Part shown: in pieces, positions 1 to 5,338 of the stretch | How positions within the stretch are numbered: the stretch's first letter is position 1 | Layout: the number at the start of each line of letters is the position of its first letter | The notes under the pieces: generated by a model | Told to the model about the DNA's origin: nothing | Seen by the model: only the letters and a program-made list of their open reading frames with translations | Database searches by the model: none | Source: Chloroflexota bacterium | GTDB taxonomy: Bacteria; Chloroflexota; Anaerolineae; Caldilineales; Caldilineaceae | NCBI GenBank assembly: GCA_003577005.1 | Contig: QEUW01000406.1 | Span: 1-6,748 of the forward strand | DNA: 6,748 nucleotides | Direction: 5' to 3' | Program-made: the position numbers and the translations under genes

Positions 1-1559
1 GGGTCTACACCGTCACCGCCCGCCTGGTGGATGAGAACAACGAAGTCGTGGCTGTCTCTGACCCGCTGGTCGTCACCGTGGCCGAGGCCGCCCCTGTCGT
101 TCCTCCTACACCGACCTCGAGTCCAACGCCAGCGGCCACTCCAACGCCCGAGCCGACGGCTACACCCACCGTCACGCCCGCCCCAACCGCGACAGCTACA
201 CCGTTGCCGACTGCCACCGATACACCCGAACCCACAGCCACGCCGGAGCCGACAGCGACGGATACCCTTGAACCGACCGCAACTGACACGCCTCCCCCTA
301 CCGCTACTGCAACGCCGACAGCGACGAATACGCCCACGGATACACCAGTACCGACGGCTACAGCGACGCCCTTGCCGACGGATACACCGACAGCGACGGA
401 TACCCCAGAGCCGACCGCAACGCCGACACCGGAGATCATCGTGCCGACGCTGGATACGAGCACAATCCCCGATGAGATTCTGCCCGGCGCCTCGGTACGC
501 ATCCGCGGGGAAGCTGCACCGGGCGCCACGGTACGGGTGACCGTTGACGACCAGGTGGTGGCGAGCGCCATCGCCGGGGAGAGCGGCGCCTTCCGCGCGA
601 CGGTCGGGTTTGGCCAGCCAGGCACTTACACCGTCACATTACAGCTTGTCGATGAGGACAATGATGTTCTGGCTGTCTCCGACCCGGTGACCGTGAATGT
701 CCTTGCGCCCACCCCGACAGCGACAGACACGCCACGGCCAACTGCCACCTCTACAGCAACCAATACACCGGAACCTACATCGACCCCTACCAACACGCCC
801 GAACCGACGGCCACACCCACTGATACACCGGAGCCGACGGCCACCGATACGCCCGTGCCTTCGCCAACGCCGACGTTGACGTACACGCCGCTACCTACCG
901 CGACCGACACGCCTGAACCCACGGCCACCGATACCCCGGCGCCCACCGCAACGGCTACCGATACGCCACAACCCACGGCCACGGCTACAGACACAGCAGA
1001 ACCGACGCCGACGGAAACCCCAACGCCAGAGCCTGTGGTGCCGACACTCGACCTGGAAACGATTCCGTCCGAGATTCTACCCGGCGACTCTGTTCGCCTG
1101 TTTGGTGAAGCTGCGCCAGGGGCCACGATTCGTGTGTTGGTCGACGATCAGCCGGTTGCCGCGGCGGTGGCCGGCGACAATGGTCGATTCCGCACGACGG
1201 TAGGATTCGCCCAGGCAGGGGAGTACACGGTAACGCTGGAAGTAACAGACGAGGAAGGGAATGTCGTAGTCGCGTCTGAGCCTGTGACGCTCACTGTCAT
1301 GGAGCCACTCGCAACTGAGACACCAACAGAGGCGCTTCCCACGGTCACACCTACTGTCGAACCGACAATTGCACCCCCTGTCGAAGTAACGGCCACAGTT
1401 GTCACGACCGAAACGGTCGCGGTGACGCCAGTTCAGCCGGCAGAGCTACCCGGCACAGGTGTTTCGATCGACCGCCTGGGAGCATACAATCTTCTGATCC
1501 CGCTGGCGCTGATCGCTGGTCTTGTCTGTGTAACCATCTTCCAACGCCAACGGCGTTAA
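1..1559 (+). CDS. Ig-like/Thr-Pro-rich surface protein with C-terminal LPGTG anchor (5' end outside window)
   Basis: This is the C-terminal 518 codons of a protein whose start lies left of the window; the reading frame is already open at base 3, so the GTG at 27 is internal. Visible order: the end of one Ig-like beta domain (3-80), a Thr/Pro linker (81-440), a full Ig-like domain (441-701), a second linker (702-1037), a second full domain (1038-1298), a Thr/Val-rich stalk, then LPGTG, a hydrophobic segment and an RQRR tail. The layout is that of an exported stalk protein displaying beta-sandwich modules, anchored by sortase or held by its membrane segment. The domains share the pattern ILPGxSVRxxGEAAPGATxRVxVDDQ, reminiscent of bacterial Ig-like (Big) families, but I cannot name the family or ligand. 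Thr-Pro linkers are probably extended and may be O-glycosylated (inference). It is followed by a strong terminator, so it ends its transcript. Confidence 0.9.
   Translation, partial: VYTVTARLVDENNEVVAVSDPLVVTVAEAAPVVPPTPTSSPTPAATPTPEPTATPTVTPAPTATATPLPTATDTPEPTATPEPTATDTLEPTATDTPPPTATATPTATNTPTDTPVPTATATPLPTDTPTATDTPEPTATPTPEIIVPTLDTSTIPDEILPGASVRIRGEAAPGATVRVTVDDQVVASAIAGESGAFRATVGFGQPGTYTVTLQLVDEDNDVLAVSDPVTVNVLAPTPTATDTPRPTATSTATNTPEPTSTPTNTPEPTATPTDTPEPTATDTPVPSPTPTLTYTPLPTATDTPEPTATDTPAPTATATDTPQPTATATDTAEPTPTETPTPEPVVPTLDLETIPSEILPGDSVRLFGEAAPGATIRVLVDDQPVAAAVAGDNGRFRTTVGFAQAGEYTVTLEVTDEEGNVVVASEPVTLTVMEPLATETPTEALPTVTPTVEPTIAPPVEVTATVVTTETVAVTPVQPAELPGTGVSIDRLGAYNLLIPLALIAGLVCVTIFQRQRR
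81..440 (+). repeat. Thr-Pro-rich low-complexity linker 1
   Basis: About 120 residues are built from variants of TATPT, TDTPEPTAT and TPTPE. At DNA level this gives degenerate repeats around ccgac-ggc-tac and gatac-gcc. It connects two Ig-like domains. The repetitive DNA is prone to slippage and to length errors in assemblies. Confidence 0.85.
441..701 (+). repeat. Ig-like repeat unit A (87 codons)
   Basis: This unit encodes a beta-rich domain from VPTLDTSTIPDEILPG to VSDPVTVNV. It has exactly the same length, 261 bases, as the unit at 1038-1298. The tail of an earlier copy (YTVTARLVDENNEVVAVSDP) is visible at 3-80. The two full copies match at most protein positions while many codons differ, so they are an old duplication kept by selection on the protein. 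Confidence 0.85.
702..1037 (+). repeat. Thr-Pro-rich low-complexity linker 2
   Basis: About 112 residues have the same composition as linker 1 (TNTPEPTATPTDTPEPTATD and similar). Its length differs from linker 1 by about eight codons, whereas the folded domains are identical in length. This suggests free expansion and contraction of linkers. Confidence 0.85.
1038..1298 (+). repeat. Ig-like repeat unit B (87 codons)
   Basis: This is the second full copy, from VPTLDLETIPSEILPG to ASEPVTLTV, and the last one before the anchor. It lines up with unit A without any gap. The shared core is GEAAPGATxRVxVDDQ, then GxFRxTVGFxQxGxYTVTL. Confidence 0.85.
1446..1556 (+). other. LPGTG-type cell-wall sorting signal
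   Basis: The last 37 codons contain LPGTG (1446-1460), a short spacer (VSIDRLG), a hydrophobic stretch of about 20 residues (AYNLLIPLALIAGLVCVTIF) and a basic tail QRQRR. These are the three parts of a classical sortase substrate: LPXTG, membrane stop and positive tail. A sortase would cut between Thr and Gly and attach the protein to an envelope nucleophile. No sortase gene is in this window, so the partner is inferred. Confidence 0.8.
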
Positions 1560-1578
1560 ACAATAGGTGAGAGAGGTC

Positions 1579-1642
1579 ACACAAAAGAAAGGGTGGAGTA
1601 ACCCATAGAGTTGCTCCACCCTTTCTTTTGTGTTTTTGTTTT
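1579..1642 (+). terminator. Strong intrinsic terminator
   Basis: The left arm 1579-1598 (acacaaaagaaagggtggag) is perfectly complementary to 1614-1633. The stem extends inward through a T-G wobble and three more pairs (aac/gtt), leaving a 7-base loop at 1603-1609. A T-rich run (1633-1642, one G) follows at once. It sits 20 bases after the stop of the surface protein gene and terminates rightward transcription. The 24-pair stem is unusually long. Confidence 0.92.
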
Positions 1643-1681
1643 AGCTAGTAACCGTCAAGTACTTCGTGTAGTGATAAATAG

Positions 1682-1837
1682 TCCTCACTGAACCAAACAC
1701 CAGACGCTTATTTGGATCGTTATCTTACCCCGGCAGATGGGGTGGATCTGGCCGCTGGCAAAGCTGCCATCCGCCAGTTGGCGGACAGGGCGCGGGTCCA
1801 GTTTGCACAAATGCAGCAACCGGTCGCAGCAGCGTAA
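1682..1837 (+). pseudogene. Orphan C-terminal coding fragment, family unknown
   Basis: A short open stretch with no start codon reads ...TPDAYLDRYLTPADGVDL then AAGKAAIRQLADRARVQF and ends MQQPVAAA at a TAA (1835-1837). Codon use and composition look like real protein: an amphipathic helical C-terminus. An in-frame stop lies just upstream (1679-1681), so the rest of the gene is missing. It ends about 30 bases before the ribosome binding site of the HlyD-like gene, so it was probably the preceding gene of the same operon. TetR-type regulators often sit there, but I cannot identify this piece as one. Confidence 0.45.
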
Positions 1838-1866
1838 CCGATTGAGGCCCAGTGGATTTGATAAGC

Positions 1867-1882
1867 AGGAGGTGAGTGCATG
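1867..1882 (+). promoter_or_regulatory. Ribosome binding site and start codon of the HlyD-like gene
   Basis: AGGAGGTG at 1867-1874 is a near-perfect Shine-Dalgarno sequence, five bases before ATG at 1880-1882. The frame it opens ([14 protein letters not shown]...) stops at 1976-1978 after 32 residues. The HlyD body lies in another frame. This marks the original gene start and shows that the gene is broken. Confidence 0.75.
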
Positions 1883-2669
1883 AGCGAGTCGATGCCCACA
1901 AGAGATCGCCGTTGGCCAGGCCGGTCTCAGGGCCGCCCAGGCGCATCTGCTCCAACTCACCGAGGAACCACGCCCTGAAGATGTTGCCGCAGCGCAGGCG
2001 AATCTGGCCGCGGCCCAATCCCGCCTTGACCGTCTTTACGCCGAGCCGGATGCGTCCGTCGTCGCCGCCGCTCACGCCGATGTGCAACAGGCGCAGGCTG
2101 CCCTGGAGCGGCTACAGCATCCGGCCACGGCAAGCCAGATCGCCGGGGCGGAAGCGCAGGTGCAACAGGCGCAGGCAGAACTCGACCTGTTGGAAGCCGC
2201 TCCGCGCACCGAGACGGTTGCTGCTGCCGCCGCCGCCGTAGCTGAAGCCGAAGTCACCCTGCAACGCAGTGAAGCCGACCTGGCTGCCCTGCAACTGCAC
2301 GCCCCCTTTACCGGCACGGTGACTGCGATCAATGTAAACCCAGGCGAGATCGCCCAGTCCGGACAGGCTGTGTTGACGCTGGCCGACTTGAGTCGCCTGC
2401 AGGTGGAGACGATCGACCTCAGCGAGCGAGATGTGGTCCGGGTGGCTGTGGGGCAACCGGCGACTGTCTTTGTCAAGCCCCTGAACGAGGAGTTGCCTGG
2501 GCGAGTGGCGCGCATTGCCCCACAAGCAACTGTGATCGGCGGTGATGTCGTCTACACAGTGGTGGTCGAACTGGAGGGTCAAGCGCCAGAACAAAATGGG
2601 GTGAACACCAACCCACTCCGTTGGGGCATGAGTGTGGATGTGGAGATAGCAACAGCGGAAGACGAGTGA
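1880..2669 (+). pseudogene. HlyD/membrane-fusion-type efflux adaptor, N-terminal region lost and frame shifted
   Basis: The product would be the periplasmic or extracytoplasmic adaptor of an ABC or RND-like exporter. The body reads in one frame from about 1905 to the TGA at 2667-2669. First come four coiled-coil segments of 25-27 residues ([23 protein letters not shown]..., PATASQIAG..., PRTETVAAA...). Next is the second lipoyl half with the typical APFTGTV and [10 protein letters not shown] (from about 2295). Then comes a beta-barrel with [20 protein letters not shown] and a closing [10 protein letters not shown]. The N-terminal membrane segment and first lipoyl half are absent. The good ATG at 1880 is in a different frame, and the body frame has a stop at 1881-1883 with no usable start until GTG 2082. 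A 195-residue product from 2082 is possible but would lack export and half its fold. No transporter gene follows. I read this as a deletion-scarred gene; an assembly error would look the same. Confidence 0.75.
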
Positions 2670-2679
2670 TCTGGCGGCA

Positions 2680-2773
2680 CTAACGCTGGTCAAGCATCTC
2701 ATCAAGCCTGTGCTGCGGATAGGCTCGCTCGGCGCTGTTGCCGCCCAGGGAGAGCGCCTGCCGCTGCGGTCAT
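2680..2773 (-). pseudogene. Remnant of a DGPF-linked ECF-type sigma factor gene (start and extreme C-terminus only)
   Basis: An ATG (2773-2771) lies four bases after the YCII stop, in the position of a translationally coupled next gene. Its frame gives MTAAAGALPG and soon ends. In a second frame, 2769 to the TAG at 2682-2680 reads RQALSLGGNSAERAYPQH then RLDEMLDQR. This resembles the extreme C-terminus of ECF42-like sigma factors (A-L-x-x-x-N-x-A-E-R-x-(F/Y)-x-x-x-R-L-x-E). Those sigma genes are known neighbours of DGPF/YCII genes, normally around 400 codons long. Here nearly everything between start and C-terminus is gone. The assignment rests on a short match plus context. Confidence 0.5.
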
Positions 2774-2777
2774 CCGA

Positions 2778-3140
2778 TCACCAAGTTGATAATCCCTGGA
2801 ACCACAATGGCCGGATCTCGACCGAGCCGTACTTCGCAGTGGGGACTTTTTCCGCCCAGTGAATCGCCTCGTCGAGGTCGTTGCACTCCACCAGGATATA
2901 TCCACCTAGCTGCTCGTGTGTCTCTGCAAATGGACCGTCGGTGATCAAGGTTTTATCATTCCGGACCCGGACGGTCGTTGCGTTGGCGACGGGGGCAAGA
3001 CCGCTATTTGAAATCAGCACCCCGGCTGCCGACATCTCCTGTACAAACCCGGCCCAGGTTTTCGCCGCAGCTTGAAATTCTTCCTTGGAATAATTTGAGA
3101 TAATCGACTCATCTGCATACATCAACAACAAATATTTCAT
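2778..3140 (-). CDS. YCII-related (DGPF) domain protein
   Basis: This is a small single-domain protein of 120 residues, full length for the family. It opens MKYLLLMYADE, has the family signature TDGPFAETHEQLGGY (about 67-81), then the helix DLDEAIHWAEKVP and the closing strand YGSVEIRPLW. It folds as a ferredoxin-like dimer; its biochemical role is not established. DGPF proteins are typically encoded next to ECF42 sigma factors and are thought to work with them. Here only a remnant of such a sigma gene follows, four bases downstream. The start is supported by GAGGA eight bases before the ATG. It appears to be in one transcript with the DUF1801 genes upstream of it on this strand. Confidence 0.92.
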   Translation of the reverse strand: MKYLLLMYADESIISNYSKEEFQAAAKTWAGFVQEMSAAGVLISNSGLAPVANATTVRVRNDKTLITDGPFAETHEQLGGYILVECNDLDEAIHWAEKVPTAKYGSVEIRPLWFQGLSTW

Positions 3141-3153
3141 AAGTTTGGTCCTC

Positions 3154-3305
3154 TTATCTTTTGCGTTCTTTAGGGTCGGCTTTCTTGATCAAAGCGCGCA
3201 GCTGTGACAATTTCTTGCTCCGCCAGTCACCCGATTCCTTGATGATGGCATCTATCTGTTGAGAAGGAGACTTGCCTTCGGGGAAGGATTCGTGCCTGCT
3301 TTCAT
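3154..3305 (-). pseudogene. Broken second DUF1801-type gene, N-terminal part only
   Basis: Between the intact DUF1801 gene and the YCII gene, one frame (3312 down to the TAA at 3156-3154) reads SPSQQIDAIIKESGDWRSKK then LSQLRALIKKADPKERKR. The pattern IDxxIKExGDWR...LxxLRxLIKxADP is the N-terminal part of a DUF1801 subfamily that normally continues EVVEEWKW... for about 80 more residues. Those are missing. That frame has no start codon. An ATG two bases after the previous stop (3305-3303) opens another frame that stops after 17 residues. So it has both a frame error near the start and a lost C-terminus. A very small functional peptide cannot be excluded but looks unlikely. Confidence 0.6.
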
Positions 3306-3307
3306 AC

Positions 3308-3757
3308 TCAACTCACCGCTTTCTTCACGAGCGCGCCAATCTTCGCCTCTTCGGCGGGAGTCAACTCCTTCAGCGCAAAAGAGGTCGGCCACATGGCGCC
3401 TTCGTCGAGGTGCGCATCGTCATTGAAGCCGAACGTCGCGTACCTTGAGTTGAACTTCGACGCAGCAGTGAAGTAGCAGACGACCTTGCCGTCCTTGTTG
3501 GCATACGCGGGCATCCCGTACCAGGTTTTCGGCGCGAGTTCTGGCGCGCTGGCTTTGATGATCTCATGGAGCCGCGTGGCCATGCTGCGATCCGGTTCCG
3601 GCATCTCGGCGATCTTTGCGAGCACGGCGCTTTCCCCGGCCGCTCTGTCCTTGTTTGCGCGCGCTTCTGCCTTCAGCTCTTTGGCGCGCTCGTTCATCGC
3701 GGCCCGTTCCTCGTCCGTGAATCCCGCGGACTTCTGCGTGGCCTTCTTTGGGCTCAT
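3308..3757 (-). CDS. DUF1801 (YdhG/CyaY-like) domain protein
   Basis: This encodes a 149-residue cytoplasmic protein. The N-terminal third is charged and helical ([20 protein letters not shown], 12-31). The DUF1801 fold follows, with [17 protein letters not shown] (69-85), [20 protein letters not shown] and a closing helix [17 protein letters not shown]. Members of this family are small proteins of uncertain role; some relatives are called iron chaperones, which is not shown for this subfamily. I chose the ATG at 3757-3755 because AGGAGG sits six bases before it and because the family starts with a similar MxPKK. A longer frame back to 3832 exists, but it would begin inside or upstream of the promoter. 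It is the first gene of the leftward operon that continues with the broken DUF1801 and YCII genes. Confidence 0.9.
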   Translation of the reverse strand: MSPKKATQKSAGFTDEERAAMNERAKELKAEARANKDRAAGESAVLAKIAEMPEPDRSMATRLHEIIKASAPELAPKTWYGMPAYANKDGKVVCYFTAASKFNSRYATFGFNDDAHLDEGAMWPTSFALKELTPAEEAKIGALVKKAVS

Positions 3758-3769
3758 GAAAACCTCCTC

Positions 3770-3791
3770 ATACTGACTGAATACTGACTGA
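3770..3791. repeat. 11-bp perfect tandem repeat in the 5' leader of the DUF1801 operon
   Basis: ATACTGACTGA occurs twice in direct succession (3770-3780 and 3781-3791), between the predicted transcription start (about 3798 on the minus strand) and the ribosome binding site. The position would suit an operator or a slippage product; nothing in the window says which. Confidence 0.6.
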
Positions 3792-3804
3792 TTTTTGCCG
3801 TTCC

Positions 3805-3832
3805 ATTTTAACGTCGAATGGGAGGGGTCCAA
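3805..3832 (-). promoter_or_regulatory. Predicted sigma-70-like promoter of the DUF1801-YCII operon
   Basis: Read on the minus strand, TTGGAC (3832-3827) is followed after 16 bases by TAAAAT (3810-3805). The match is good at both boxes, about 50 bases upstream of the chosen DUF1801 start. A transcript starting near 3798 excludes the longer N-terminal reading frame. Confidence 0.55.
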
Positions 3833-3940
3833 AATGACAGAGCGGTGGCGCTTCTCATCATTTTCTCATAATTCGGCGGCGGACCAAGAAGTGCGGGCTA
3901 TAGCGAAGAATAGCCGTGGTTCACCGGCAGGCCCCCAGGG

Positions 3941-4810
3941 CTAGACGATCAGGTGCAGCGCGCTACTTTCGTTCGGCTTGGCATGGACATACATGCTGGT
4001 GACCGCCAGGCTGCTGTGACCGAGCGTATCGCGCACAAGGGTGACGCTGGCGCCGCGGTCGAGCGCATGGGAGGCATGGCTGTGGCGGAACCAATGGGGT
4101 GAGACTGGGCCCTCGATGCCGGTGCGGGCAGCGGCGGCGCGTACGATCCGCCAGGCCTGGCTGGGGTCAAGATGGCCGCCTTTCTGGCTGCGAAAGACCG
4201 GGTCGTCTGGCCCACTTGATTTTCGCATAGCGATCAGATTTTTCCAGGTTTCTACGGAGAGCTTGACCGCCCTCGTCTTGCCGCCTTTGCCAAAGAGGGT
4301 CACCTGGCCGGAGTCTCCATTGGGTTGCACATCGCGCCATTTGAGCGCACAGACCTCGCTGACCCGCCCGGCGCTGGCGTAGAGCAGCCGGAGCAATACC
4401 TTGTCGCGTTCCTTCTTGGTCAGCGCGATCATGGTGAGGACTTCGGACTCGCTCAACATGCGCTCGGCCAGCGTGTTTTTGACACTGGGAGCTTTGAGCG
4501 CGGCGGCCACGTTGAACGGCAAATAGCCCAGCTTGTGCCCAAAGGTGAAGAGGCTTTTGACGCTGTTGATGGCGCGCTTGCGGGTGTTGTCGCTCAGGCC
4601 GGTCAGGGTATTCGCATAGTCTTGCAGGTCTTGCAGGGCTATCTCCTGCAAAGACTTACCCACAAAATCTAGGAAACGCCTGATGTCGGCCTGATACGCT
4701 TCCTGCGTGTTTTTGCTTTTTCCGTGTAGCCAGAGGGCAATCAGTTGGTTGTCGCTGTGTGCTTGGGGTAGGATTGCCGGCACATTGGTGGATCTGATTA
4801 GGTTTGTCAT
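3941..4810 (-). CDS. XerC/XerD-like tyrosine recombinase (site-specific integrase)
   Basis: This is a 289-residue DNA strand-exchange enzyme of the phage integrase/Xer family. An N-terminal SAM-like core-binding domain (about 20-105) includes SKNTQEAYQADIRRFLDFV and RKRAINSVKSLFTF. The catalytic domain (about 115-285) carries the full active set: Arg149 (AGRVSEVCAL), Lys175 (GKGGKTR), His239 and Arg242 (PHWFRHSHASH), His265 (LGHSS) and the nucleophile Tyr274 (TSMYVHA). The length is usual for simple Xer-like integrases. It lacks the extra arm-binding domain of lambda-type integrases and the insert of integron integrases. The ATG at 4810 is the first start in frame and fits the family; its ribosome binding site is weak. 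It stands alone, with its own strong promoter, between the DUF1801 operon and the truncated kinase. I saw no att-like direct repeats or cassettes, so its substrate is unknown. Confidence 0.95.
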   Translation of the reverse strand: MTNLIRSTNVPAILPQAHSDNQLIALWLHGKSKNTQEAYQADIRRFLDFVGKSLQEIALQDLQDYANTLTGLSDNTRKRAINSVKSLFTFGHKLGYLPFNVAAALKAPSVKNTLAERMLSESEVLTMIALTKKERDKVLLRLLYASAGRVSEVCALKWRDVQPNGDSGQVTLFGKGGKTRAVKLSVETWKNLIAMRKSSGPDDPVFRSQKGGHLDPSQAWRIVRAAAARTGIEGPVSPHWFRHSHASHALDRGASVTLVRDTLGHSSLAVTSMYVHAKPNESSALHLIV

Positions 4811-4901
4811 GGGTGACCGATCTCAAACGAACGTGTTATTGCCATTCACCTGCATGTAAGGCGCTGTGACAGTTGCAACATAACTTCTCTTATCTTGCAT
4901 T

Positions 4902-4930
4902 TTTATAACACAGGAATTGGGTGCTGTCAA
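4902..4930 (-). promoter_or_regulatory. Near-consensus promoter of the recombinase gene
   Basis: On the minus strand, TTGACA (4930-4925) and TATAAA (4907-4902) are separated by exactly 17 bases: a perfect -35 and a five-of-six -10. Transcription would start near 4895 and leave a leader of about 85 bases before the ATG at 4810. Inverted 7-mers GTGTTAT (4833-4839) and ATAACAC (4905-4911, overlapping the -10 box), and the 8-base palindrome GTTGCAAC (4872-4879), could be regulatory but are short. Confidence 0.75.
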
Positions 4931-5338
4931 GAGGGAGTTTGCTGCAGGTACATTTCAAAGCCTCGTATCTTCAGTCTCCTATCGAGTACCAGGCAGATAA
5001 AACGGCACGCCTCGTGAAAGTACACGCTGGTAACGCCTGTTGTGTTGCCACTGGATAGTTCAAGACTGCATACACTGGGGATGGGCTACGATGGACATAT
5101 ATCCCACAACACGCAGGCGGTGATGTTTCCGCGGCAGATTCCAGAGCCACAAAACCTTGCCTGTGACGCTGACTTTGCTAAAGGACCGCAAGGCACTAAA
5201 ATACGCGGCGGAAGGCGACTCGCTTTGTAGAGCCTGGGGGCGTTTTCAGGGCCAGGCGCCAGGTCGTACCGTTACAGATTTCCGGCAACGGACTATGCGA
5301 AAGCTAAGTCAAGCGACTGGATCCTATGGAGCAACATA
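4931..5338. other. Non-coding spacer between recombinase promoter and kinase
   Basis: About 400 bases contain no convincing gene on either strand. The short open frames here (for example 5042-5230 and 5157-5339) show no domain pattern or good start. I see no tRNA, long repeat or hairpin with a T-run. The only candidate signal is a possible rightward promoter at 5175-5202. Confidence 0.6.
5175..5202 (+). promoter_or_regulatory. Possible promoter of the histidine kinase gene
   Basis: TTGCTA (5175-5180) and TAAAAT (5197-5202) are 16 bases apart, four-of-six and five-of-six matches to the sigma-70 consensus. The start would be near 5209, leaving a leader of about 130 bases. This is only a moderate match and could be chance. 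Confidence 0.35.

Noticed and set aside
31..540. Plus-strand Arg/Pro/Gln-rich frame overlapping the first gene
   Set aside because: It is a frame shadow of the linker. Its composition follows from shifting the ACN-CCN codons, and there is no domain.
81..1037. CRISPR-like regular repeats
   Set aside because: The repeats are degenerate, 6-12 bases long, in frame with a protein, and lack unique spacers.
5..1405. Long minus-strand open frames rich in GVSVAVGSGV-like repeats
   Set aside because: They are the antisense reading of the Thr-Pro linkers and Ig-like domains. Their repeats mirror the plus-strand codon pattern exactly; they have no independent start signals.
1685..2705. Minus-strand frames opposite the HlyD-like region
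   Set aside because: The plus strand carries clear HlyD motifs; the minus frames show none and arise from GC-rich codon bias.
3758..3832. Longer N-terminus for the DUF1801 protein starting at 3832
   Set aside because: The extra 25 residues look non-coding and cover the predicted promoter, the tandem repeat and the ribosome binding site of the start at 3757.
3896..3915. Hairpin GGCTAT/ATAGCC after the recombinase gene as a terminator
   Set aside because: It has only a six-pair stem with an 8-base loop and no T-run following on the minus strand.
4325..4672. Plus-strand frame inside the recombinase region
   Set aside because: It is antisense to well-conserved recombinase sequence, with no recognisable domain.
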